A stretch of 33,805 nt of DNA, taken from positions 1 to 33,805 of the forward strand of contig PMUM01000351.1 in the NCBI GenBank assembly GCA_003166855.1, read 5' to 3'. The notes beneath the pieces are model-generated. The model was not told where the DNA came from and did no database searches. It saw only the letters and a list, made by a program, of their open reading frames with translations. Source of the DNA: Acidobacteriaceae bacterium (GTDB lineage: Bacteria > Acidobacteriota > Terriglobia > Terriglobales > Acidobacteriaceae). This document shows, in pieces, positions 16,221-24,143 of this stretch. Made by a program: the position numbers and the translations under genes. Every line of letters starts with the position of its first letter. Positions within the stretch are counted from its first letter, which is position 1.

Positions 16221-17237
16221 ATGATGCAAAGCATGCCAGAGGTCTCGATTGACACGCAGTCCCGGGCGCGAAGCCAAGCGCCGGTGTTTGTGCTGGGCTG
16301 CGTACGTTCGGGAACGACTCTGCTCTATCACATGCTGCTGTCGGCCGGGAACTTTGCGGTGTACAGAACCGAGTCCTGCGTGTTTAACCTCCTGGAGCCG
16401 CGATTTGGGAACCTGTCATTCGGACCGAACAAGCGGAAGCTGCTGGAGGCGTGGTGCGACAGTCGCCTGTTTACTCTCTCCGGCCTGGACAAGCACGAGA
16501 TCGAGACGAAAGTGATGGATGAGTGCAGGAACGGTGGCGATTTCCTGCGGATCGTTATGTCTGAAATCGCTATGAAACAAGGCGTCAACCGCTGGGCAGA
16601 CACGACACCGGAACACATCCTGTACCTGCACCGGATTAAGGAAACCATTCCCGATGCTCTGGTGATCCACATTATTCGCGATGGGCGGGATGTCGCGTTG
16701 TCGACGGACAAGTTGGGGTACATCCGTCGCCTGCCGTTCGATCGCAAGCCATCGAAGATGGCGGCTGGTTTGTACTGGGAATGGATGGTGAACAAAGGCC
16801 GCAGGGACGGGCGCGACTTGGGTGCTGACTATACCGAAGTGCATTTCGAAGAACTTGTCAGCCAACCAAGAGAAACGCTCGCGAAGCTGGGCCAGTTCAT
16901 CGAACAAGACCTGAACTACGATCAGATCCTTCGAGTGGGAATTGGTTCGGTCAGCGCTCCGAACACATCTTTTGGGGGCGGAACTGCGGAGGACTTCAAC
17001 CCGGTTGGACGCTGGCAGAGCGGATACTCAGCCGAGGAACTCGCGATGTTTGAAGGGCTTGTCGGGCAGACGTTGAAGGATACAGGCTACGCGCTGGCTG
17101 CGGAAGGTAGGGAAGCCAAAGACCGCATCGATCTCAGGCTCATGCGCGCCATGTACCGGACTTACTTCGAGACGAAGCTGTATCTGAAGGCGAAGACACC
17201 GCTCGGAAAATTGCTGGCCACCCGCGATCTGTCGTAG
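16221..17237 (+). CDS. Sulfotransferase family protein (338 aa)
   Basis: Cytoplasmic sulfotransferase that would move sulfate from PAPS to a sugar hydroxyl of the repeat unit. Near the N-terminus PVFVLGCVRSGTTLL (21-35) is the PAPS 5'-phosphosulfate-binding loop. IIRDGRDVALS (151-161) is the 3'-phosphate-binding segment, with the Arg and Ser conserved in the family. The middle has WADTTPEH, typical of the bacterial sulfotransferase_3 group. Start: ATG at 16221 (second ATG at 16224, third at 16233). The in-frame extension back to 16086 overlaps the asnB gene and has Arg/Cys-rich out-of-frame character, so it is rejected. It is the last gene of block A, ending 10 bases from a convergent gene. 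Confidence 0.87.
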   Translation: MMQSMPEVSIDTQSRARSQAPVFVLGCVRSGTTLLYHMLLSAGNFAVYRTESCVFNLLEPRFGNLSFGPNKRKLLEAWCDSRLFTLSGLDKHEIETKVMDECRNGGDFLRIVMSEIAMKQGVNRWADTTPEHILYLHRIKETIPDALVIHIIRDGRDVALSTDKLGYIRRLPFDRKPSKMAAGLYWEWMVNKGRRDGRDLGADYTEVHFEELVSQPRETLAKLGQFIEQDLNYDQILRVGIGSVSAPNTSFGGGTAEDFNPVGRWQSGYSAEELAMFEGLVGQTLKDTGYALAAEGREAKDRIDLRLMRAMYRTYFETKLYLKAKTPLGKLLATRDLS

Positions 17238-17247
17238 GTTTGAAAGC

Positions 17248-18318
17248 TCAGCCTAAACACCCGGGCCTCAGTTGTTCTTTTCCCGCCAGCAGTTCCTGAT
17301 AGAAATCGAAAACAGCCTGCAGATTGCTGTCGTCGCCACGCGACAACTCCTTAGGATGTTCAGGTTGTGCGAGTTGCTGCTCGATGGCACGCAGAAGGGC
17401 GTGCAAGTCTTGTTTTGGTATCAGCCTCACGCCAGCGGGGCGCATGGCGTTATCGGTGGCGATTACGGGAGTACCGAGTTGCAGAGCCTCGCGCACGGAG
17501 ATGGCATCACCGTCGTAGAGCGTAGTGCGCAGCAATATCCGCGCGTGGAAGATTGCTTCCATCGCAGCTGCGTGGGAAACATCGCCCGGGAGCAAAATGT
17601 GTTCTCCGCAGGGATGCTGTTGGATTCTTGCCCGTAGTTCGTCCTTGAGACTGCCGGATCCAAGCATCACCAGACCGGCATCTGGAAATCTCTTCCGAAT
17701 GTGCGGCATGGCCTCGATTTGCAAAGGGAGGTCGTACTCGGGCTCGAGTTGACCCGCGGAAATCAGGACCGGGTTATGTGCAGCAAAGAAAGCGGCCAGG
17801 GGCTCCGGAAGTGCGCCAGGCGCTTGCTCGGTCAGGAAGGAGTATGGAGAGATGAGACGGGTGCGGTGTGGTGAGACTCTCATCTTCTGGAAGAAGGTCA
17901 TGATCTCCTGATTCACGGCGATCAAGCCATCAAAGCGCCGCAGGACGAAACCGCCGAAGGAGTTGGGGCGGAGCGACTGGCCTTCTGGCGTAGAGGGATA
18001 TCCACCGGAATGAAACGTCATGACGGACTTCGCGCCCGGCCTCGAGGTGCAAGCGAGGCTCAAGGCGAGAATGCGGTTGGTGAGCATCCCGCCGAAGTGC
18101 TGATGGATCACGTCATATCGCAACCGTACGAGGAGTTGGAGGAGTTGAGCGGGGCCCTGTGGATAATACACCTCATCGGCATTCGGTCTGCGATGACGGG
18201 TGACGTTGATGACCGCGCAGGGGACACCACGGCTCCGTAAGAAAGACCGGATGGCGACCAGATTCGTTTGCACACCACCGTGCGGTGGCGGATACGGCCC
18301 AAGCTGAAGAACTCTCAT
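17248..18318 (-). CDS. GT4 family glycosyltransferase (356 aa)
   Basis: GT-B glycosyltransferase of the GT4 class, cytoplasmic and probably membrane-associated, adding a sugar to the lipid-linked unit. The start MRVLQLGPYPPPHGGVQTNL carries the Gly-Gly loop of the acceptor domain. The C-terminal donor domain begins near LISAGQLEPEYDLP and has VMLGSGSLKDEL. The family E-x7-E region reads DAISVREALQLGTPVIATD, where the first acidic residue is Asp rather than Glu. It is the last gene of minus block B, 58 bases downstream of the first beta-helix gene, and converges on the sulfotransferase gene with only 10 bases between stop codons. Confidence 0.88.
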   Translation of the reverse strand: MRVLQLGPYPPPHGGVQTNLVAIRSFLRSRGVPCAVINVTRHRRPNADEVYYPQGPAQLLQLLVRLRYDVIHQHFGGMLTNRILALSLACTSRPGAKSVMTFHSGGYPSTPEGQSLRPNSFGGFVLRRFDGLIAVNQEIMTFFQKMRVSPHRTRLISPYSFLTEQAPGALPEPLAAFFAAHNPVLISAGQLEPEYDLPLQIEAMPHIRKRFPDAGLVMLGSGSLKDELRARIQQHPCGEHILLPGDVSHAAAMEAIFHARILLRTTLYDGDAISVREALQLGTPVIATDNAMRPAGVRLIPKQDLHALLRAIEQQLAQPEHPKELSRGDDSNLQAVFDFYQELLAGKEQLRPGCLG

Positions 18319-18376
18319 TGTGGGTCAGATGTTCATCATAGCGAGGGTTTCGCGAATGCGGGAAGGGCTTTTGCGA

Positions 18377-20212
18377 TTACTGGACTCCCACCAGTGCACG
18401 GTCGATGGCGTCAATATCTGCACCCGGGTCCTTCTGATCAGACCCTGCGTGTTTGAACTTGCTGGCGGGCGCCAGCCGGTAGTCGCCTCCGTTCCCGTCT
18501 TTATAGTTTGAAAAACCGATCTCGGCTATGTTCTTGGGAGTCTTGTTGTCCTTTGGCCAGCCTCCTCCTCCCCCGACAATCAGGTTGTGGTGAAAGGTGT
18601 AGGAGGAGAAGCAATCGTGGAATAGAGCTTCGGGAGTCTTGGAGTCTGGCATCGCGGCGCAGTTCCTCTCGACACCACCGCCGGTGGTGGCGATAGGCTT
18701 CACGCCCGTCACGAAAACACTGTTCGTAATCGAGAGGCCCGACATTCTAGGGTCGTTACGGGGGCCTCCCACGATGAAGACGGCGCGGACGGCAAAGGCG
18801 GTGACGTGGTCAATGGCGACGTCATGTAGGGGAGGGGACGCGGAACTGCCGGGCGTAGTGGAAATCTGAGCGACCGTGCCAAACCCCCGATAGAGATCCG
18901 GCTGGATGTCGTCCACAATGACGTCGTGAATGCTGTAGCGCCCGCCGTCCTTCGCCGCCCCTCCACTGTCGGAGGTTCCATTACCTAACTGGAATCCGCT
19001 GCCGACATGGCTTATGACGCATTTTCGGATCGTAATGTCGGTCACGAGGCAACTGGGGCAAACATTTTCTTTCCCGTTAGCCTGGTTCTTGGGCGTCAGC
19101 AAAATCGCGAAGCCGGTTTGGGAGAATCCGCCCCAGTTGTTTTCGAGGAGATTGTTTTCAAACAACACGCGCTGAGCATTCTTAAGTTCAAAGAAATTCT
19201 TCACAACAAAAGGGCTGCCATCTCCGCCACCAACGAATCCGGGCTGCCCCTTCATCCAGGTGATGGGCTTAAACAGGTGGTTATGGCGAATTTCGATATC
19301 ACTCGGGTTAGCGGTGGCCTCGCCACCTCCCAGGAGGATGCATTCGCCGGCAGCTTCGAGGAAGTTGTTGACGATCTTGAATGGGCCCATGGCGTCTTCG
19401 CCGAGCCCGCCAGCGATGGCCTGGGAGTCTACACACGCTCCCGTTTTCGCCACACAGTGGAAGTCGGAAAAATAAGAATCGACCACTGCCACGTAGCGGA
19501 GATGGCTGAGCATGATGCCTCGCACGGTCTCGTCATGCGCAGTTCCGTGAATCCACATGCGGTCGAAGATAATGTGATCAGCGGTTCCTTTGGTGCGGCC
19601 GATCAGGTTGTAGACGGCCGCCGGCGACGCCGCGCGCGTGATCTCCAAGCCGATTAAGCGATAGTGGTTGGCGCCCGCCGCAAGCAAAATTGGTCCGGAA
19701 CCGCCCTTTCCGTTGAACTCCAGCTTGGCGAGCACATTTTCGGCCGAAGCACAGTGCAGAGCAGGTCGGCCTGGAAGAGAAGGCACACTTGCGTAACACG
19801 GTGTCAACCGTGTGCCCTCTGGAGGCAATTTCGAGTCAGGGGCACTGGTTCGAACGATAATCCAGTGCGAGTCGTCACATTTTTTCTCAGGAAGCGTGAG
19901 AGTACCGAAGGTAGCTCCTGCTTCCAATTGAATGGTGTCTCCGCAAGCCGCTTTGGAGAGAGCCTGCTGGGGATCGTCCCCGGCATGTACCGCCAAGACC
20001 CTGCCGGGCGAAGGAGTAGCTCGCAAAGAGCTTTCCACGTGCGTTCTAGGCAGTTCGGCAGGGCTGTCAAAGTCGCCGGCCTGCGACGTAGTTGAGGTTT
20101 GAGGAGGATCCTGGGCGCGAATCCGACAGAAAGAAATCGAGAGCAGAACGCACAACAGCAGTACGAGCCAAGGGGTTGGTGGGGCAATGCGATTCGTGAA
20201 GACGCTGATCAA
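18377..20212 (-). CDS. Secreted parallel beta-helix protein A (611 aa)
   Basis: Signal peptide (residues about 5-34 from the TTG start, ending RAQ) followed by a short linker and a right-handed beta-helix fold of the pectate-lyase/Inosine-hydrolase-like superfamily. Evidence is the repeated short strands with Asn/Asp turns (IIFDRMWIHG, VVDSYFSDFH, KIVNNFLEA, EIRHNHLF, LFENNLLENNWGG, ITNSVFVTG). Several cysteines are shared with paralogue B. It ends GADIDAIDRALVGVQ. Start: TTG at 20212, 5 bases after AAAAAGGGG, gives a normal signal peptide; a GTG at 20362 would add 50 residues of unusual sequence. A lyase, epimerase or polymer-binding role is possible, but no catalytic set can be named. Long range similarity to the adjacent protein B indicates tandem duplication. 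Confidence 0.85.
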   Translation of the reverse strand: MISVFTNRIAPPTPWLVLLLCVLLSISFCRIRAQDPPQTSTTSQAGDFDSPAELPRTHVESSLRATPSPGRVLAVHAGDDPQQALSKAACGDTIQLEAGATFGTLTLPEKKCDDSHWIIVRTSAPDSKLPPEGTRLTPCYASVPSLPGRPALHCASAENVLAKLEFNGKGGSGPILLAAGANHYRLIGLEITRAASPAAVYNLIGRTKGTADHIIFDRMWIHGTAHDETVRGIMLSHLRYVAVVDSYFSDFHCVAKTGACVDSQAIAGGLGEDAMGPFKIVNNFLEAAGECILLGGGEATANPSDIEIRHNHLFKPITWMKGQPGFVGGGDGSPFVVKNFFELKNAQRVLFENNLLENNWGGFSQTGFAILLTPKNQANGKENVCPSCLVTDITIRKCVISHVGSGFQLGNGTSDSGGAAKDGGRYSIHDVIVDDIQPDLYRGFGTVAQISTTPGSSASPPLHDVAIDHVTAFAVRAVFIVGGPRNDPRMSGLSITNSVFVTGVKPIATTGGGVERNCAAMPDSKTPEALFHDCFSSYTFHHNLIVGGGGGWPKDNKTPKNIAEIGFSNYKDGNGGDYRLAPASKFKHAGSDQKDPGADIDAIDRALVGVQ

Positions 20213-20427
20213 ACCGGACCCCTTTTTCGACCTGAGGTAAGAAAGGGCGTTGCTGGGCTCAGTCACCCCAAGGTTAGCGAACGGAAACTCGATCACTTTA
20301 TCAGATATCGAATCGTTCGAGAAGCGCACGACGGCGCCAGGGCAAAGGATAAGACCCTGCACTCGCGCCCTAGATCAGCAAGCAGATTCGAGGTAGGGTC
20401 CGTGAAAATCAGGTACAGAGGCAGTCT
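20213..20427 (-). promoter_or_regulatory. Spacer between the two beta-helix genes
   Basis: 215 bases between the stop of protein B and the chosen start of protein A. On the minus strand it contains CTGATAAAGT, which could act as an extended -10 but lacks a clear -35. If translation of protein A began at the GTG at 20362, most of this would be coding. No terminator hairpin with a T run was seen, so both genes may share a transcript. Confidence 0.25.
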
Positions 20428-23088
20428 CTACAACACACCTGCAATCGCCGTGTCGATGGCATCGATGTCAGCTCCCAAGTCTTTGCCGTCGGATCCGGCA
20501 TTCTTGTAGGGGCTGGAACTTTGCAGATGATAGTCGCCGCCGTTGCCATTGTTGTAATTCACAAAATTAACGGCAGAGGCGGTGGCAGGAAAGAAGTTTC
20601 CCGTGGGATATTTGCTGGGAGGATAGTTGGTGGAAGTTGCAATGATGGCATTCTGCGAAAAGGTGTAAGGCTTGAAGCATGCCGCGAGGGAAGTCAGCGG
20701 AGCACTGTAATACGCACAGTTTGCCGTGCCACCGCCGGTAGTCTGAGTGGGGGATGTGCCCGCGTTTACGATGTTATTCGTGAACACGAAGTTGCTCATC
20801 GGCAGGTTTATCGTGGTCTTGTCTCCCAGGTTCAGCATGACGTTGGGTTGAAACGCAGTGACGTGGTTGATGGTGACGCTTTGCAGAAGAGGTGCCCCAT
20901 CGCCCATAGAGACCTGAGCAAAAGTGCCATATCCATCATATTTTGTCGCGTCTATGTCGTCGACGGTGACGTCATGGATGCTGTAGCGCTCACCGGCCAG
21001 AGGTATGCCGTTATTGTCCGACAGCCCATTGGCGATCTGCATGCCCCCACCCACATGGCTGATCGTGGTATAGCGAATCGTTACATCTGTGACCTGACAG
21101 ATGGGGCAAACGTTTCCGGTGCCGCTCGCTTGGTTCTTTGGAGTGAGTACAATCGCGAAGCCGGCCTGGGAGAATCCACCCCAAGCGTCCTCGAGCACAT
21201 TCCCTTCTAACAAGACGCGTTGAGCATTCTTGAGTTCCATCAGATTCTTGACGATGAATGGGTTGCCGTCGGTTCCTCCAACGTATCCGGGCTGGCCGAC
21301 CAGCCAGGTCATGGGCTTGAACATGTGGTTACGACGGATTTCGATGTCGGCAGGCGTGACCGTAGCCGTCCCACCTCCCAGCAAAATGGACTGAGATGCG
21401 GCCTCGAGAAAGTTATCCACGACCTTGTAGGGCCCCATGGGTAGGCTACCGAGCCCACCGGCGATCGCCTGCGAGTCTCCACAGGCGCCGGTCTTCGAGA
21501 CGCAATGGAAGTCAGTCAAATACGAATCGATGACCGCAGCATACTGAGTTCCGGTCAGCATGACACCGCGGTTGGTTTCATCCTGGGCTGTGCCATGAAG
21601 CCAGGTTCGATCAAAGATGATGTGATCGGACGCGCCGCCGGACTGAGTCATGACGAGGTTGTAGACAACCCCGGTAGCGGGCGTTCGAGTGATTTCCAGA
21701 CCGATGAAGCGGTAGTGGCTAGCGCCATTTGCGAGAATGAGGGGTCCACTCCCCACTGCAGAAAACTGAAGTTTCGCCAGCACGTTCTTGGTGGAGGTGC
21801 ATTTGAGGGCAGGGCGCCCAGGAAGGGATGAGACGCCGGCGTAGCACGGAGAAATCCGCGTACCCTCAGGAGGCAGGCTACTATCGGCTGCGCTGGTGCG
21901 GACGATAATCCAGTGAGCGTCGTCGCACGCTTGCGCAGGGACCGTGAAGGCTCCCGTGAAAACTGCCCCGGCCTGGAGTGTAATCGTGTCTCCGCACTTG
22001 GCGCTATCCAATGCCTGCTGGACGTCTCCGCCGTTGGCTATAGAAATTACGCTGCCGGGAGCAGGCGTGTCGACCAGGTCACTCTGAACATAGACTCGCG
22101 GAAGTTCCGCCGGGCCGTCAAAATTTCCCGTCGTCGACAGGCTTATTGCAATGCTAAGGGAACTGCTGGTGGTCGTGGAGGTTGCGTCCGTCACCGATGC
22201 GCTGAAGGGGAACGTTCCAGTCTGTGATGCGATGCCTGAAATGACTCCGCTGCTTTTGTCGAGCGAGAGGCCTTGGGGCAAGGTTCCCCCAGAGATTTGC
22301 CAGGAGTAGGGTGCTGTACCTCCGGTGGCTGACAGAGTCGTGCTGTAAGGAATCCCAGTTGTTCCCGTCGGCATTGTGCGTACGGAAATGGAGAGCTTAA
22401 CCAGAGGCGCGACCGTGACTTGGGAAGTGGCAATTGCAGTCTTGTCTGCCGCGCTGGTGGCCGTTACGGTCACCTTGGTCGAAGAGGTTACGGACGGAGC
22501 GGTGAACAGACCGCTCGTTGAAATCGTTCCCGCACTTGCCTGCCAGGTGACTGCCGTATTGCTGGTGGCAGTGATGGTGGCGGAGAATTGTTGCTTGCCG
22601 CCAGAAGAGATCGTCGCCGTCGCAGGCGAAAGATTAATAGCGACCTTGTTAGACGGCACAATTGTGACTTGAGAAGCAGCAACGCTGCTCTCGTCTATGG
22701 CACTTGTCGCCGTTACTGTGACCACGGTCGATGCGGTTACAGAAGGTGCCGTAAACAGCCCGCTGTTGGAGACAGTACCTGCGGTTGTGTGCCAGATGAT
22801 CTGAGAATTCCCGGACTCGGTTCCCAATTTCGTTCTACCGGTCGAGGTGACAGTTGCGGCGAACTGCTGTTGGGCGCCGGAAGAGATCGTGATCCTCGCA
22901 GGCGAAAGACTAACGCTGACGTTTGAGGTGGCGGCGGTGTTGGACGAGTTCGCTGCTGACGTGGGAAGTCCCGCGCAGCCGAGGGACAGGCATGCCAATG
23001 TTGCGAGAAGAATCGTGGCTCCAACTTGCCAGACCAGAGTTGCAGTTGCATTGCCGCGTTGGTAATCGGGGGACGATTCCAGGAACAT
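20428..23088 (-). CDS. Secreted Ig-like/beta-helix protein B (886 aa)
   Basis: N-terminal hydrophobic export signal (about 18-38) with cysteines at 33 and 38. LSLGC is a poor lipobox, so lipoprotein status is uncertain. Two Ig-like repeats follow (about 57-144 and 149-227; each has SLSP/NLSP, SSGxxQQF and GLFTAPSV), then a putative cadherin-like Ig domain (about 236-315: GIPYSTTLSATGGTAPYSW, LPQGLSLD, GVISGIA). From about 322 comes a beta-helix domain closely similar to protein A, ending GADIDAIDTAIAGVL. Ser/Thr-rich Ig stalks usually hold a domain away from the cell. ATG at 23088 has GAGGG 7 bases upstream. It may bind or modify the EPS; a polysaccharide lyase activity is possible but no active site can be asserted. 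Confidence 0.87.
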   Translation of the reverse strand: MFLESSPDYQRGNATATLVWQVGATILLATLACLSLGCAGLPTSAANSSNTAATSNVSVSLSPARITISSGAQQQFAATVTSTGRTKLGTESGNSQIIWHTTAGTVSNSGLFTAPSVTASTVVTVTATSAIDESSVAASQVTIVPSNKVAINLSPATATISSGGKQQFSATITATSNTAVTWQASAGTISTSGLFTAPSVTSSTKVTVTATSAADKTAIATSQVTVAPLVKLSISVRTMPTGTTGIPYSTTLSATGGTAPYSWQISGGTLPQGLSLDKSSGVISGIASQTGTFPFSASVTDATSTTTSSSLSIAISLSTTGNFDGPAELPRVYVQSDLVDTPAPGSVISIANGGDVQQALDSAKCGDTITLQAGAVFTGAFTVPAQACDDAHWIIVRTSAADSSLPPEGTRISPCYAGVSSLPGRPALKCTSTKNVLAKLQFSAVGSGPLILANGASHYRFIGLEITRTPATGVVYNLVMTQSGGASDHIIFDRTWLHGTAQDETNRGVMLTGTQYAAVIDSYLTDFHCVSKTGACGDSQAIAGGLGSLPMGPYKVVDNFLEAASQSILLGGGTATVTPADIEIRRNHMFKPMTWLVGQPGYVGGTDGNPFIVKNLMELKNAQRVLLEGNVLEDAWGGFSQAGFAIVLTPKNQASGTGNVCPICQVTDVTIRYTTISHVGGGMQIANGLSDNNGIPLAGERYSIHDVTVDDIDATKYDGYGTFAQVSMGDGAPLLQSVTINHVTAFQPNVMLNLGDKTTINLPMSNFVFTNNIVNAGTSPTQTTGGGTANCAYYSAPLTSLAACFKPYTFSQNAIIATSTNYPPSKYPTGNFFPATASAVNFVNYNNGNGGDYHLQSSSPYKNAGSDGKDLGADIDAIDTAIAGVL
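22408..22920 (-). repeat. Two tandem Ig-like coding repeats
   Basis: Repeat 1 is encoded by 22657-22920 and repeat 2 by 22408-22644 within protein B. They share the order SPA.. TISSG..QQF.ATxTxT.. W...AGT.S.SGLFTAPSVT.ST.VTVTATSA. Repeat 1 carries an insertion of about ten residues (RTKLGTESGNSQ region). This is an internal domain duplication, not a mobile repeat. Confidence 0.75.
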
Positions 23089-23325
23089 TAGGGGGCCCTC
23101 ACAGAGTTAAATTCACAAAGTTAGATTCACAGTGAATCTCAGATTGCGATTCGTCAGAGTTCACTCTAGAGAAGGAGGCGAAAAGGGTGTAGATAACGGA
23201 GGGCACTGGCCACTTGGCGCACGAAAGTACATACTTCAACGGGACGGACGGACAACGGACTTCTGGCGACGGCCGAAACGGAATCGTTTTAGCGTGGGGA
23301 AAGAATCATCTAATCAGCGGTGAGC
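23089..23325 (-). promoter_or_regulatory. 237-base intergenic region upstream of protein B
   Basis: Non-coding region between the deacetylase stop and the ATG of protein B. It contains the palindrome and direct repeats listed separately and, farther up, a small hairpin AAACG/CGTTT (23276-23289). No clear sigma-70 pair was found on the minus strand, although TTATCTA near 23185-23195 could be a -10. The size and the operator-like dyad suggest the beta-helix genes have their own control. Confidence 0.4.
23106..23139 (-). promoter_or_regulatory. 17-base perfect palindrome plus direct repeat (operator-like)
   Basis: AGATTCAC-A-GTGAATCT (23123-23139) is a perfect 8+1+8 palindrome. Its left arm is part of GTTAGATTCACA (23120-23131), which repeats GTTAAATTCACA (23106-23117), 11 of 12 bases identical and 14 bases apart. 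The dyad centre lies 43 bases before the ATG of protein B. The layout is typical of a dimeric repressor site; as RNA it would make a short hairpin. Confidence 0.5.
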
Positions 23326-24117
23326 CTAGCCGGAGTCTTCTTCTCGACCGAGGATCAGACTGCGCAAGGAGTCATACGTGGAGTTGCCCAGCACAAGCCT
23401 GGCGGCTTCCCGTGCTCTTTCTTTCATCTGCGTTCGGAAGAGGCCCTGGCCGCGACACTCAAGCCTGAATACTTCGACGCTTGTGCCATTCAGCACAGCG
23501 ATACGGGTCAGTCGAAGTGGATTTGTGCTCGCAAAATTCACTCCGGTTCGGCTTGTCGCCATGGTTCGAAATCTGGCTGCCTTCACCGCTGCGATGACTC
23601 GCCGATCCCAGCGGCCGCCGGGGCACGAAAAATGCTCAACGGAGCCGCCAGTGATCTGTTCCAGCCTACCCTTTGCCCCCGCGGTCTCGTCCCGAAGGCG
23701 ACGATCGTCAAGGTCAGGGAGATAGGGATGGGTCAGAGAGTGGCAACCGATTTCAAATCCGAGCGCACTCAAATTGCGAACTTGCGCCTCAGAGAGATAC
23801 CCGGGTGTACCCAGGAATCCGACGGTGATGTAAAAGGTGGCGCCGAATCCCAACTCCTTCAGAATGGGTGCTGCGGCAAGCAGGTCGGTCTCACAGCCAT
23901 CGTCGAAAGTGACGCAAACGGTTTTGCCATTGAAAGACTGGATCGCGCGCGACACATCGGTGGCGCGCCAACCCCGGTGTGCGAGGTCTTCCATGTGACT
24001 GTGAAAGTCGGAGGCTGATACGACGTAGCGCGTGTATCCCGGCTCGCGGTGGCACGGTGCCCGGTTGGGCAGAGCGAGTTCGTGATACATGAAAAAAGAG
24101 GTGCCTGGTTCAGCCAT
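23326..24117 (-). CDS. Polysaccharide deacetylase, NodB/CE4 family (263 aa)
   Basis: Metal-dependent deacetylase removing N- or O-acetyl groups from the polymer or its precursor. The NodB motifs are all visible: TFDDG (70-74, catalytic and metal-binding Asp), HSLTH (126-130, metal-binding His pair) and CPGGRW (165-170, motif 3 region). Start MAEPGTSFFMYHELA is typical of the deacetylases in exosortase-type EPS loci; the ATG at 24117 leaves a 26-base gap from the ATP-grasp gene. A longer frame to 24558 runs antisense to that gene and is rejected. There is no signal peptide, so the enzyme probably acts in the cytoplasm on lipid-linked sugars, unless exported by another route. Confidence 0.9.
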   Translation of the reverse strand: MAEPGTSFFMYHELALPNRAPCHREPGYTRYVVSASDFHSHMEDLAHRGWRATDVSRAIQSFNGKTVCVTFDDGCETDLLAAAPILKELGFGATFYITVGFLGTPGYLSEAQVRNLSALGFEIGCHSLTHPYLPDLDDRRLRDETAGAKGRLEQITGGSVEHFSCPGGRWDRRVIAAVKAARFRTMATSRTGVNFASTNPLRLTRIAVLNGTSVEVFRLECRGQGLFRTQMKERAREAARLVLGNSTYDSLRSLILGREEDSG

Positions 24118-24143
24118 CGAGATGATCTCGTTGTCGAAGTGAC

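Noticed and set aside
22144-23088. Repeat array resembling a CRISPR or tandem DNA repeat
   Set aside because: The repetition is at protein level (two Ig-like domains of about 80-90 residues) and not made of short identical units.
18377-23088. PEP-CTERM sorting signal at the C-termini of the two beta-helix proteins
   Set aside because: Both end in GADIDAID...GV without a PEP motif, hydrophobic helix or basic tail.
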